A stretch of DNA of 64,000 nucleotides from positions 51,382,183 to 51,446,182 of the forward strand of contig BRKX01000011.1 in assembly GCA_026008535.1 (NCBI GenBank), read 5' to 3'. This document shows, in pieces, positions 22,401-34,696 of this stretch. Both the position numbers and the translations under genes were made by a program. Source of the DNA: Perilla frutescens (taxonomy: Eukaryota; Streptophyta; Magnoliopsida; Lamiales; Lamiaceae). A model generated the notes under the pieces. That model was not told the origin of the DNA and did no database searches. It was given only the letters and a program-made list of their open reading frames with translations. Every line of letters starts with the position of its first letter. The first letter of the stretch is position 1.

Positions 22401-25400
22401 AATTGAAGAGAGTTCTGATGGCATTTCCCTTCGGCCTTTACCCGAGAAAAATGAAGACATCAATGGAGGATTGAGAAATGAAAAATCATCCAGTAATAGC
22501 AGCAATGGGGACAAGAGTAGATGGCGCAGAATACCTTCCTTACCTTCATATGTACCATTTGGTGAAGTAAGATTATCAATTGATTACTTTTTCCGTTGCT
22601 GTTTGGTAACCTTGTAAATCTGGCTTCTATTTGTCTATCTTACTATTGCTTGAAATCAAATGGTGATTTATTTTGAACATTCTTTTGAAATCACTTGTTG
22701 CTGAATCTCTGATAGTGTTAATATTTGATTTCTTATTGAATTGTGTTGCTTTCTTTTGTAACAGCTTTATCTTTTGGGAAATTCATCTGTGGAATCACTC
22801 TCAGGTTCAGAATACTTAAAATTGACATCGGTGAGAATGCTGCTTGTTCATATATGCTCTGTTGCTGTCTCTTCGCGTTCCTCGAGCTTAATTTTTTTTC
22901 TTTTTCTTTCTTTTTTTTTTCTTTTCTTTTTTGTACTTTGTAATTATGCATCATACACAATTTCTGTAGTCCTCCACTCTCTTCACTTAATAATAGTATC
23001 GTCATTTTCAGGTCAGATCTGTAATTGCTGAAGTAAAAGAGCGTTTTCAATCTCATTCAATGAAATCATACAGGTCCCGTTTTCAAAGGTAATACTTTGA
23101 ACTTTGCCTTTTCTTTTCTCCACTTTTAGTCATGGTTTTCCAATTATGTTTCTCAAAGTAGGATGCATGTATCCCTTTTGTGCTCTCAAGATTTAAAAAT
23201 TAGTTGCTTTCCATATTGCTTGAGTCATCTTTTCATAATCTCATCTTGCCTAAAAAGTTTGTTCATCTGAAAATTGGTAATTATATCTCCGCCGAAAAGA
23301 AAAGAAGGTATTGCTATCCTTGATTATGTGCTTATCTCAAAACATTTGAGACCTTATGTTTAGTTTTTTCACAGCATTTCATTCATGCACGTGTCACCCA
23401 ATTTTATAGAAAGTGTCATTTCCTCAGAGATCCTCACATTAGTTGTTATGAACTCTTGTTATTTCTAACAGAATCTATGAAGAATACATGAATGGAAATG
23501 CATTTTCATTCTTGGGGGAGCAAGAGCTGCAATTTCCCCATTTGCAAAAATGGCTAGGAATTTCAGTTGCTGGGACGATTGAACTTGGGCATATTGTTGA
23601 CACCCCAATCATCCGTGCGGCTACTTCTTTGGTTCCTCTGGGATGGGCTGGTATTTCATCTGAGAAGAATGGAGATCCACTGAAAGTAGACATATCTGGT
23701 TTTGGATTACATCAATGTACATTGATTCAAGCTCGAGTGAATGGTAAATGGTATTTTTCTTGAACTATTAGCTGCCTATTTCTAATATTCACTCCATGTA
23801 GTCTCATTTGTACTTTGCTTCTCAGTCTTATCTTTTTCTTTTGTGTGAGCCTCACCCTTAATGTATAATAATTGTGACGTGAAACCATAATACTACAAAT
23901 AACTCTATATAATATTGCATTTATTTCTGAATCCCTGAACGTTATTAACTTGTTTATCGAGAGGAGCAACTTTCCCATTCATGGCCAACCATGTGTTTCT
24001 TTCAGTGAGTGAAAGACTAGAGTGACTTGTAACTTATGTATAGTGAAAACCCTTTTATCAAGGCAATTTCACAGCACTGGACTATTCTATATTTATATTC
24101 ATACATGGTTGAACTGCGTCAGGTGTTCAACTACTGTGGAATCTTTTCCTTCTCCACCAGCATATTCTTTGCATCATGAATTGCAACCTGAGATGCAGAG
24201 GCTGCGAATTACTGTGGGAGCTCCATTGAAACGACCGCCAAAACATCAAATATATGATGATACATTGATGCCAGCATTTCTTTCTATTGATCCAAGCGCT
24301 GTTGATCTGAAGTTGAAGCAGAATAAGTCTCCAGAAATGGAGGAAAATTTTGTTCATCCTGATGGTCTAAGTAATTTTGTTGTATTTTGTACAACAGATT
24401 TTTCAACTGTTGCGAAAGAGGTTCATGTTAGAACCCGCAGGGTGCGGCTAATTGGCCTTGAGGTGATATAAATTATGTCTTGTGTGCATTAAGAAGCATT
24501 GCTTTACCTATCATTATCATACTTATCAGTGAAACTTGTGTATCGTTTAGGGTGCTGGTAAAACCTCTCTTATGAAGGCTATTTTGAATCAAGGAAGAAC
24601 TTGTACCACAACAAGCCTTGAGGCTTTTACTGTGGATGTTGATTTTCGGGAAGGTATTGCTGGTGGTTTGCTCTATTCAGATTCCCCGGCAGTGAATTTG
24701 CAGGTGTTGTGTTTTTTTTTTAATAAGTTTTTTAGGTAATGCTTGGATTTAGGCCATGATTGCATTGTCTTAACCAGATTTTCATCAGTTAAAACTGCTC
24801 ATCCTTTATGGTAAATTGACATTTCAAAACTTGATCGAATCTAATTTAATACGTGTCTTTGGTGGAGAGCCTTGGTGAGCAAGAACTAAGTATATTTTGT
24901 TTCTTTATCTACAATACCGACTTCTTCTAACTTGTATGGTTTTCTTACTATTATTTTTTATTGACTCTGCCTTCTGTCTCTGATACAGAATTTGAATCTG
25001 GAAGCCTCTAATTTCAGGGATGAATTGTGGAAGGGAATCCGTGATCTTAGCCAGAAAACAGATCTGGTGGTTCTCGTGCATAACTTGTCTCATCGGATAC
25101 CCCGATATGGTCATTCAAATGCATCATCACCACCAGCTCTGGCACTACTCTTAGACGAGGCTAAATCTGTTGGCATCCCTTGGGTCCTTGCTATAACAAA
25201 CAAATTCTCTGTTAGTGCACACCAGCAAAAGGCAGCTATTAATGATGTATTGCAGGCATATCAAGCATCTCCTACACTAACTGAGGTTGTCAATTCATGT
25301 CCATATGTTATGCCCAGCTTGGTGGGGGACGAACTATCATGGCGTGCTGCGGACGGAGTCCCTGATAGGATATCAGTTGGCCGAAGGCTCATTTTTGCTC

Positions 25401-26235
25401 CACTTAATCTTGTTCGGAGGCCTTTTCAAAAGAAACCATCTGTTCTCCCTGTAGAAGGTGTAACAGCTCTTTGTCAACTTGTCCACCGTGTGCTCCGCAA
25501 TGATGAGGAAGCTGCTTTGCAGGTGAAACTTTTTATTGATCATTTTCTCTAAATGTACTTGGGAAAGAAATGTGAAGGAAGTTTGTGCAAAGGCACGTAT
25601 TTAGATGTTTATACTTAGTTCTTTTTGATTCGGGCCTCGCTTTTATTGCAAAAATTGTCCTTCTACTTCCAATTTTTTTATTTTTTTGAATTGGGTCCAT
25701 ATAACTTCTATTTGTGAAAATTGAGTCATTTATACTTTTATGTGAATTAGAATTGGGTCCTTGTATTATTGATAATCAGTGTTATCCATTCAAGAACCTG
25801 ATTTGATGCAAGTCAAAGTAAAAAAAAATAGAATCTACATTGACTTAATTTTGACAAATAAGAGTACAAGGATCTAACTAAAAACAATTGAAAGTACATG
25901 GATTCAATTTTACCTCCCACTCTATTATGAGTATTTCCGATTCTTGCTGTAATTTCATTCTGCCATGGGCAGACTCTGCTGAACGCAACAATATGGGATG
26001 TGAATTAGTTCTGAATCTTCTTGAGCTGAATTTTACTCTACAGGAACTTGCTAGGGATAGGATTTTCTTGGAATTGGCAAGGGAACGTGCAGCTGCTGGA
26101 AAAGCAGATCGAGATGCAGCAGCAGGTAAATCGAATCCGTTAAGTTCAGCCACTGTTGGTGCTTCTGTTGGGGCCGGAGTTGGGATCTTATTGGCAGTTG
26201 TCATGGGAGCAGCCTCGGCCTTAAGGAAGCCATGA
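19467..26235 (+). CDS. Class 3 lipase family protein with C-terminal P-loop NTPase domain
   Basis: Fourteen exons: 19467-19730, 20394-20503, 21106-21168, 21275-21458, 21606-21710, 21804-21922, 21999-22566, 22765-22830, 23012-23088, 23472-23750, 24123-24462, 24551-24703, 24989-25522 and 26044-26235. All have GT-AG borders and phases that join, giving 1017 aa. The N-terminal half holds an alpha/beta-hydrolase lipase class 3 domain with the nucleophile elbow GHSLGGA (Ser238). The C-terminal third has a Walker A motif GLEGAGKTS (residues 723-731) and an NKF motif (ITNKFSVS) that resembles a GTPase base-recognition loop. The protein ends in a glycine/alanine-rich hydrophobic segment that may be a membrane anchor. 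I recall the Arabidopsis counterpart as At3g07400 (about 1000 aa). Substrate and cellular role are not established to my knowledge. The chosen ATG is 7 nt downstream of another ATG in a different frame. Confidence 0.9.
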
Positions 26236-26736
26236 AAATATAGCTCCAGGTTTGATTTTTTGTAGATGCTATAATCTGTATAGATATCTAGACACGGATA
26301 ATGCATGTAGAAATCTATTTATTCTTCAATTTTGAATGAGCAGCAGCTTTATTGGGAAAGATAATGAAGCAAGGGTAGAAATGATTCTTTTCAATGGAAC
26401 GTTGATTTTATATAGTAGGAATCTGGGGATATGATATGAAATATTATTTGAAATATACGAGTTAAGCCTTAATCCCAGAACTATGTAATAAAAAGGATAC
26501 TTTATGGATTTTCGAAGTATTATTCACTAATAATAATAATAATAAAGAAGCTTATTGAAATCCTCCCATTCCATTATCGTTTTATTGGATTTTGAGTGGT
26601 GGTTCGAGATCAACAGCAAAGTATAGTAACTTGTCTTATGATTAAGAAGCAAAGATGAATGATACAAAAGCCAGCAGCTGGGAAAAGCTGGCCATCTACA
26701 ACGAATAGAGATGGATATAAACAAAAAGGAATTCAC

Positions 26737-27638
26737 TCATCTTGAACAGCAAGAAAAATAGGTTTTTTGGTTTGATAAATCAGCTCCATCAGCGAGGCTG
26801 ACCCGATTGACAGATAATTGTGCCTTGTAAGGGTCGGAGGTGAGGATTTTCCGGCTGAACTTGTCGTAGATGTCGCGGATAACAATCTCAAATGCGTTAC
26901 TGACATTTGTAGAGTCGAGGGCAGATGTTTCGATGAAGAACAGCCCTTCCTCTTCAGCCATGTTCTTCCCCTCTTCCACACTGACCTCTCTAATGTTCTC
27001 TAAATCGCGCTTGTTTCCCACTAGCATCCGTGCCACTGTAGTATCACACTGACCTGCATTTTTGAATATATAGTATAGTTTCATACACCCAAACAGATGG
27101 ATTGGATGCCCAAACTACCAACAACTTCACATAAACTGTATGAATGTAGAGTCGCATAATGTTGTAGCAATCTACGACTTTCAAAACCTCTAAAGAAATT
27201 AGATAAAACTAACTGCAATATTCTAGTGCGAGACCAATCTAATATTCAGCACTAAATTAGCACAAAACTCTGAAACTCGATAGAGGCCAAAAATTGGACA
27301 GCCTCGTCACTACGTACCCAATGAACTGTAATTGTATCTAACGTAAATTTCACACACACATGAATACATTATACATGTATGATTCAATGCTCATATAGAC
27401 ATGAATACGTGTATGATTTGAGTGTTTTTAATTGGACATATACTTGTAAATTTGCAAATATAGACATGAATATATGTATATTTGAATTTTTTTGATAGTC
27501 GATCTCAAACTGACTCAACAATATTCGATACCATATTTCCATTTCAGCAAATTGATAAGCTTCAATACCCTCCCCCCCCCCTCTCTCGATTCCAACTTGA
27601 TTCAATTAAATCTCGCAATAATTTTGAACTCCATAAAC

Positions 27639-27674
<36 letters not shown>

Positions 27675-28162
27675 TCCAACTTGATTCAATTAAATCTCGC
27701 AATAATTTTGAACTCCATAAACAAAATTGATCATCAAACTCGATAACAAAAAGAAAACAAACCATAATCGGAATCGGAAGCATGACTACACTCAAAATTG
27801 AGAAGAAATGCACTTAGAGAGAGAGAGAGCATACTGTTGAGCTCATCAAGCCAGCGTCTGACGCTATGAAAAGTGATCTTCCTCGTAATATCATAGACGA
27901 GGAGCGCTCCGACGGCGCCGCGGTAATAGGCGGAGGTGACGGCGCGGAAGCGTTCCTGGCCGGCAGTATCCCAGACCTGCGCCTTGACCTCCTTGCCGTC
28001 GAGCTCCATCACCTGCGTCTGAAACTCCACGCCGATTGTCGCCTTGGAATTGTGGTCGAACTCATCTCGAGTAAACCGCGAGAGCAAATTCGATTTTCCA
28101 ACTGCCGAATCGCCGATCACCACTATCTTGAACAGGTATTCCTCCCCACTTTCTTCCGCCAT
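26737..28162 (-). CDS. RABA5: Rab GTPase, RABA5 group
   Basis: Two exons on the minus strand, 28162-27835 and 27053-26737, spliced within one codon, give 214 aa. This is a small GTPase of the Rab11-like RABA class, which directs post-Golgi and recycling-endosome traffic. Motifs seen: P-loop GDSAVGKS (residues 17-24), switch I ATIGVEFQ, switch II WDTAGQERF, GNKRD for guanine recognition, ETSALD, and the C-terminal CCSR for double geranylgeranylation. The tail and the ASLADG/NRVSL-like end resemble RABA5 members; position next to the lipase gene suggests the RABA5b ortholog (At3g07410, from memory). The intron holds a duplicated 60-bp block split by a CT run. A GA/CT run (about 28228-28256) lies in the likely 5' leader. 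The stop codon is only about 500 bp from the convergent lipase stop. Confidence 0.92.
27585..27725. repeat. Direct 60-bp duplication separated by (CT)n inside the RABA5 intron
   Basis: The block CTCGATTCCAACTTGATTCA through CTCCATAAACAA occurs at about 27594-27641 and again at 27670-27723, with a CT microsatellite (27643-27669) between and a C-run at 27571-27581 before it. The two copies look identical by eye, which points to a recent slippage or unequal-crossover event. Confidence 0.8.
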
Positions 28163-28262
28163 TTAGCAATTCTGCTTCGGGATTGTGATTGCCTCTCTTT
28201 ATTTGCAGTCGGTTGGGCTGTGCGTCAGTGCGTGAGAGAGAGAGAGAGAGAGAGAGAAGTAA

Positions 28263-30270
28263 GATGAAAAGGTGTTTGGGATTAATTTGTGGTTCAAGGA
28301 AGAAATAACGTGGACTGTAGTGGACTGGACTTCACTGCGTAGTGCGTAGTCCAAGCTTCATAAATTCACCACTTTTTTTTCTTTATTTAACAAAAAGATT
28401 AAAACAACGATGCTGCACGTTCTTAGCTTAAGCGCCTCTCTAACTCCTAAATTCCGTTGCAGATTATAAATCTCGAAATGTGCCTCAGTATACGAGAATT
28501 CAGAGCATAATTAATTGTATTTTATTTTTTAAGTATAAAATTAATTTTCTTATTATTATCATAATGTCACTTCTAACTAGGCTAAAACTGCATCATTTTA
28601 TTTATTTATTTACTGTAAGGGATATTTACAATCAACCTATCAGTCTATCACTATTACAAAGAATTACAACAAGAGACTGGAATCGAACAAGTCCTGATCT
28701 AGAATCTAGAATTTTCGAAATTGACTATGGCTTAGAACTAGGAATACTAGATCTCCTCAAAGAGAAATGAACTCCACAAACTACTCACGGTGGCACAAGC
28801 CTCAAACCACCAATGGTCCAATCTGGGTTGCTCCACTTCAAACGGCTCCCCCTCACAAAGAGCAAGACAAAACTCTCAAATCTTTTTTTCCCCCTCTCTC
28901 TATCTAAAAACCTTAGCCGCTCACATACAAGAATGTGAAGTATGTGTAATTAACAAGAGACCCACAGACATAAAGGCCAGTGAGATAGGACACTAGTGAG
29001 TAAGCCTTCCATAGATGGACCGTAGTATGGGCTCAATGCTTAAGCCCAAGCAAATGAGCCATTATATTTTAACATTTACTATACACTGATAAGTGTGATA
29101 CTGTGGGTCAATTTCTTTTTTTTTTTTCGATTTATAAAATTATATTTATAGGGTTTTCTATATTATTAGTCTTTTCTAATTTTTATAGTTCGTTTTTCTA
29201 AATTTTATATAAAAAGGAGGGAACGGTAATTTGTGATCCTTCCGTTCTTATATCTCTTTTAATTTTATATCTCATTTATTTATAGCAATCTAGACTGCCT
29301 CACCATAATCGTGGATCATGATCTTTTCTTTTCTAACTTATCTCGTATTGTTTTTATTTTATTTGATGTAATTTAACTTTATTGTACACCTTATTCTTAT
29401 GATGATATATTTTAAAAATGAATAATGAAAAGTTAACAAAACAATAGAAGTTAAAACAAGGAAAGGACCATTTCATGTGATTTGAGCTTGTTTTGCGTAA
29501 TGTTTCCAACAAAAGTACCATAAAATGTGTCCACTCGAACCATAATTCGGTTGGTAAGAAAACCAGAACGAAATGTTATGGGGTTGTCAAGTATCACAAG
29601 TTGGAGATTCAATTTCAATAATTAAGTTCCAATTGTCAAAATTTTGAAACTCAACATACGCATGGGTTCATCCTTAGAAATTCATCGTGTTTTTATAAAA
29701 TACAAATGTCATAATAAATTATTTTTCATGTGTAATCCACGTGAAGGACTAGAAAATGATACGGGTTTTTTAAAATACACAAAAATTAATAAATGATATT
29801 TCGTGTATATTCAGGGAAATTCTATGTTGGTAGTTGGGGTAGTACCCCAACTACTAATACACCATTTAAAAAATAATAAAAGTATATTAGATGGACAATA
29901 AAAAATTATTATAATGTATTAGTGGTTGAGGTAATATCTCAATTGATAGGATAGACAAATATACACATCCATCATATATATACCATAAAATATTATTCAA
30001 TTATATTTTTCTAAATAAGATTTATAATATGGTTAAATTAGAGAAAAAAATATGTGAAAATATATAAAATAATAAATATTTTAAAATAAAATAAAAAATA
30101 AAAAATAATAAATAAAACGAAACGAGGAATAATTATTTAGAAAAAAGGGAGATATTTTATCACCAGGTATGTTGATAGTTGTGCCAAAAAGAAATATCCG
30201 TTGATAATAATTATATAGTACCAGTAAAACCCTAACACTCCCCGCCACCAGCTATTAATTACCTCCAGCT
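28263..30270. other. Intergenic DNA between RABA5 and DHDPS
   Basis: No gene recognised. Positions about 28560-29040 hold less AT-rich sequence that looks like a fragment of a longer retroelement or LTR, but without diagnostic domains. Positions about 29525-29640 (ATTCGGTTGGTAAGA, then GGAGATTCAATTTC) look like box A and box B of a tRNA-derived SINE. A small inverted-repeat element lies at about 29822-29950. The rest is AT-rich. Confidence 0.4.
29822..29950. repeat. Short inverted-repeat element (MITE-like)
   Basis: The left end contains a perfect palindrome, TAGTTGGGGTA then G then TACCCCAACTA (29831-29853), followed by CTACTAATACA. The right end (about 29915-29950), in reverse complement, gives a diverged copy of the same left sequence. 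No coding capacity in 130 bp. Confidence 0.5.
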
Positions 30271-30281
30271 GCAAAAATATC

Positions 30282-30318
30282 GCCGCCGCCGCCGCCGCCG
30301 CCTCCGCCGCCTCCGCTT
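30282..30318 (+). repeat. (GCC)n run in the likely 5' leader of DHDPS
   Basis: CGCCGCCGCC repeats with CTCC interruptions, about 210-245 nt before the start codon. GC-rich trinucleotide runs are common in 5' leaders of plant genes. Confidence 0.6.
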
Positions 30319-30527
30319 CTCTACCCCTACCACCGCCGCGCTCGGAATAAATTTTGATTTGACCAAAATGTAATGCAGCTGCGCTGCTGCTCGCAAAGCA
30401 TCAATCCTTGGGGCCGAGGCACCGTGCACTGCGCCGAATTCAGTGAAATCATTTATTCCTCAAATCAACGCTTCTAATTTTCGCATTTTCTTCGTTTCAT
30501 TAAATCTGTTTTCTAAAATTTCCTGCA

Positions 30528-32412
30528 ATGGCGACGGCTATCGGATGCTATTATCTCAAGGCTAGCAATCGAGGTATTGGCATTTACAGCTATATTTTCT
30601 AATCTAGCGTTTTATGTATGCAAATTTATAATCATTCTCTGTAATTTTGACGTTGAAATCGGAAGCTATGTTGTTGCGTTAGTTTTACGAGTGTAGATTA
30701 CTAGATTGAAAGATCAAGGATGTTGCTTATGGTATTTTAGATCAATATCAAGTTTTTGTTTTTTATATGAAGATTAATTTTACCGAGTCAAATATTGTTG
30801 ATTGGTGTTTGCAATCTGCTGTTTTCTTAGTTTTTTATTCTTCTTTTGACTTTATGTTTGTCATCGTATCAAATTTGATAGTTTTCTTAACTCGTCTTAC
30901 CCTGTTTGTTTTTTCTGGAGCCTTTTAAAGGTATTATTTTTTGGCTTGTATGTTTTGTGATAAACACAAAATTTAGTAACTCGTGATTAAGTATTGAACT
31001 GGAAAATGATGTTTCCATGCATAATTTGGGCTAGTGGAAGAAAATGAAATTATGTTGGTGGCACTGGCATGAATTTGTTCACACCTTGATGCTAAGGTGG
31101 CTGTTTAACTACGGCTTTCTTCGCTTGGATACAGTTTTGCGTGCAGCTTATGTTTTTGGGAGGGAGGTTTTTTTTTTTACCCCTAGAGATGCAGTTGTGA
31201 TTTATCCAGATAAATGAGGTGATTTTATTGTAGCTCTGCGGGATTTGTCTGGGGAAGAAGAATCATCTTGCACGGTATTGATGCCAATTCTTACAACTGT
31301 GATGCAGGAGGGATCCCAAAATGGAGGTCACCTAGAGCAGCTGTAATCCCTCATTTTCATCTTCCAATGCGTAGTTATGAAGTTAAAAACAGGTTACTAC
31401 TCTTCAACATACTTCGGTCATCATTTCTGCTGTAAAGGGTTTTATATGAAAAAGCTGAACGAGACGCGAACCTTCTATTTGCAGGACTAATGTTGATGAT
31501 ATAAAGTCACTTAGGTTGATAACTGCCATTAAAACCCCTTATTTGCCGGATGGTAGATTTGACCTAGAGGCCTATGATGCCTTAATGAACGTGCAGATCA
31601 ACGATGGTGTTGAGGGCGTAATCGTTGGAGGAACAACTGGCGAAGGCCAGTTGATGAGCTGGGATGAGCACATTATGCTGATAGGCCACACAGTGAACTG
31701 TTACGGTGGTTCCATCAAAGTTATTGGCAACACTGGGAGCAACTCGACTCAGGAAGCAATTCATGCTACCGAACAGGGCTTTGCAGTTGGAATGCATGCA
31801 GCCCTTCACATTAATCCTTACTACGGTAAGACTTCTTTGGATGGTTTGATTTCTCACTTTGAGAGTGTGCTTCCGATGGGCCCCACGATTGTCTACAACG
31901 TGCCATCCCGGACAGGCCAGGATATTCTGCCCAGTGTGATAACAAAAATAGCCAAGAGCCCCAACTTGGCTGGGGTGAAGGAATGTGTTGGAAACGATAG
32001 AGTGGAGCAATACACGAGTAGTGGGGTGGTTGTGTGGAGTGGGAATGATGATCAATGCCATGATTCTAGGTGGGATCATGGGGCTACCGGAGTAATTTCA
32101 GTGACAAGCAACTTGGTTCCTGGACTGATGAGGGAGCTGATGTTTGGTGGAAAGAACTCATCTTTGAATGCAAAACTCATCCCCCTGATGGAGTGGCTTT
32201 TCATGGAACCGAACCCGATCGGCCTAAACACAGCCCTAGCTCAGCTTGGGGTGGTGAGGCCAGTTTTCCGATTACCATATGTACCCCTTCCTTTAGCAAA
32301 GAGGGTGGAGTTTGTGAATATAGTCAATACAATTGGAAGGGATAATTTTGTTGGGAAGAAAGATGTGCAGGTCTTTGATGATGACGACTTCATTTTGATT
32401 GATCGTTATTAG
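30528..32412 (+). CDS. DHDPS: 4-hydroxy-tetrahydrodipicolinate synthase (DHDPS), chloroplast
   Basis: Three exons, 30528-30573, 31308-31392 and 31485-32412, give 352 aa, the usual plant length. The enzyme condenses pyruvate with aspartate semialdehyde, the first committed step of lysine synthesis in plastids. The first ~45 residues (MATAIGCYYLKAS, then basic and serine-rich) fit a transit peptide. The TIM-barrel carries GGTTGEGQLMSWDEH (Thr pair of the active site), YNVPSRTG (active-site Tyr and Arg) and GVKECVGN (Schiff-base lysine). The Trp and His of MSWDEH belong to the region known to bind the feedback inhibitor lysine in plant enzymes, so the protein looks lysine-sensitive; this is inferred. 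The first intron, about 730 bp, separates a 15-codon first exon. The gene looks intact. Confidence 0.96.
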
Positions 32413-33750
32413 CTGCTGCTGCTGTAATGGAGTTCTATTTCTAATCTCTTAACAAGTTTTGTGTTTGTACTCTGTATGCTTTGTTGAAATTGAATCTTGT
32501 GTTCGGAGTTTATACACGTCACATGTATAGTATACTGTTGTTATTGTTATACACGTGGCATTCAATGATGAAGTAGATCGAGTTAGGAAGTGAAGGATCT
32601 CATATTTGTGAATCTATCTATCCACTTATATCTTTATTTGTTTTTCAGACAGGCAACTTCAGGAAGAAAGATGGATTTGCTCGAAATAGATCTACTGCAA
32701 AAAAGAAGTCATGATTGATCTTTCAACACGCACACGTGTGTGTGTGTGTGTGTGTGTTTATCCTTACTGGAAAGTGGAAATGAGATTTGTGTTGGTGGAC
32801 TGGGGGGAATGGGTTGTTGCAATCTTGTCAAGAATTAGAGTTTTCAAGAAGAGTGAAATGTTTCACTATTATTGACTTACCAATTAAAGAAGTAAAATAG
32901 TAAGATATTATATTTTCACTATTAGAAATAGTATTTTTTTCAATTCAAAAAAATATAAAATAACTAAAAAAATGTCATCATTCAAAAAAAAATATTCTTT
33001 AGTAAAATAAACGTGATAGTTTTTTAGATATGGAATAACTTTTTTTTCTTTGTCTCATTTAAGTTTATGTACATCTAATATATACGAGACTACCTCTTAT
33101 ATTGTTGTTTCCATGCACCCATCTATACCTGAAAAATAGTGTGCTTCGATTCGTCATTTGACTCATTTCTTCGAAAATCTAAGGAAAGACATCAACCTCT
33201 CACCATCTTGCACATGCTAGTGACAAAATTTGTATTTTTTTCATACTTACCAAAGCATGCAGTTAAAAAATAATTGACGAGTGAAAAAAAAAAGTTAAAT
33301 TTCATCATCATGCGTTACGAAAAACAAAAAAAAAAGAATCATGATCCTGATTCATGTAGCATGTAGCACGTATATATATATGGAGCCCATATATATATAT
33401 ATATTATTGCCGGTGGGACTTGGAAGACAGATTGATCACTTCAACACATACATAATTAAGACGCAGCGAACGAAAATTCAAGAAAGTTGCAAGATACGTA
33501 TCAACACCTCTCTCTCTCTCTCTCTCTCTCAAGTTCGTGTCAGTTGGGGACCTCGATCTTTTTGGTTTTGCAGTTCTGCAATATTAGGCAGTCTATCTCC
33601 TGGTCACAAATCTACCATCCACTACCCTTTTTCTCTTACATTAAATTCCTTCATTAGTAGTTCACAATTCTTCACATACATCCTAGCTAATTTCTTCATA
33701 GTTTCTCCATCAAACTCTCTTCAATTCCTCACAAAAATTCAGGATTGAAA
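32413..33750. other. Intergenic DNA between DHDPS and EPFL9
   Basis: Contains the DHDPS 3' region, a (GT)n run at 32736-32757, AT-rich DNA, and from about 33360 short (TA)n runs. A CT run at about 33511-33530 and the pyrimidine-rich sequence to 33750 probably belong to the EPFL9 promoter and leader. No other gene seen. Confidence 0.5.
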
Positions 33751-34389
33751 ATGGGCAACACCAAACATCCATCCCATCACCTCTTCCTACTCATCACATT
33801 GTTTCTTGCCGCAGCACTTCTTGTACAAGGTGATACTTAATTATAAGCTTAATTAAACTGCAACTATATCTCTCTATTTTTTTAATTTCTTTTTAATTCT
33901 CATCTTAGTTTATATCTATACCTTTGCTATTACATTATTCGGATTCAAATATGTCGATTGTTAATTTCTGTCTAAAACAATGTTATTTTTAAAGATATTT
34001 AATATAATAGCCACATTTGACTATATATATATTCATGCAAAGTTTAGTATTAATTTGAACCTCGGATGCAATTAACAGATGCATCTTGTTCGATCGATCT
34101 CTCAATTTGAATGTAATAATTCATCAAATATCTCAAATTCTACGTTTTTTCCTACCTATTACATATGTATCATCCATTTTTACACCTCAGGTATCAAAGG
34201 GTCTCGAGTTCAAATCGCACCCTACGATGATCATCAAACATTGAGCTTCAAGGTCAGATATAAATTAATTAATGATCTTGATTTCGATCGAGAATTTTCA
34301 GATACAACTTAATTAAATTGTTGATATATATATATATATATACTAAATCATCTTGTTGAAACACACACACACACACATACATACATGTA

Positions 34390-34424
<35 letters not shown>

Positions 34425-34586
34425 CAGGATGGTTGGAAAAGATTATTAATTGGATCAGTAGCTCCAGTTTGCACTTACAACGAATGCAGAGGTTGCAAGT
34501 TTAGGTGTATAGCTGAGCAAGTCCCAATTGAAGGAAACGATCCCATCAACAGCGCCTACTACTACAAATGTGTTTGTCATAGGTAA
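33751..34586 (+). CDS. EPFL9: EPFL9 / STOMAGEN secreted peptide precursor
   Basis: Three exons, 33751-33829, 34191-34252 and 34428-34586, give a 99-aa precursor. Residues 9-27 (LFLLITLFLAAALLVQG) form a signal peptide. The last 45 residues (55-99, starting IGSVAP) correspond in length and pattern to mature STOMAGEN, with six cysteines (CTYNECRGCKFRC and YKCVCHR) for three disulfides and the conserved EQVPIEGNDPINSAY. The known role is a mesophyll-derived positive signal for stomatal density that competes with EPF1/EPF2 for ERECTA-family/TMM receptors. Exon 3 is boxed between a GT/TA microsatellite just before its acceptor and a long GA run just after the stop codon. All borders are GT-AG and phases agree. 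No sign of decay. Confidence 0.95.
34360..34425. repeat. Compound (CA)n-(GT)n-(TA)n microsatellite abutting EPFL9 exon 3
   Basis: ACACACACAC, ATACATACATG, TGTGTGTGTG and ATATATAT runs extend to the acceptor CAG at 34425-34427, so they replace the usual polypyrimidine tract of this intron. Confidence 0.8.
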
Positions 34587-34604
34587 TTATATATGTAACT
34601 GCAA

Positions 34605-34607
<3 letters not shown>

Positions 34608-34691
<84 letters not shown>
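34608..34691. repeat. (GA)n microsatellite, about 42 copies, in the EPFL9 3' region
   Basis: An uninterrupted GA run starts 22 nt after the EPFL9 stop codon and so is probably transcribed in its 3' UTR. Confidence 0.9.

Positions 34692-34696
<5 letters not shown>

Noticed and set aside
22743..23056. Open frames across lipase introns and their reverse strand
   Set aside because: Explained by the exon-intron structure and a poly-T tract at 22890-22930.
28480..28996. Possible gene at 28480-28996
   Set aside because: Two overlapping short frames without homology that I can recognise; more likely retroelement debris.
31582..32079. 165-aa open frame antisense to DHDPS
   Set aside because: It lies wholly within the conserved DHDPS coding exon on the other strand and has no protein-family character.
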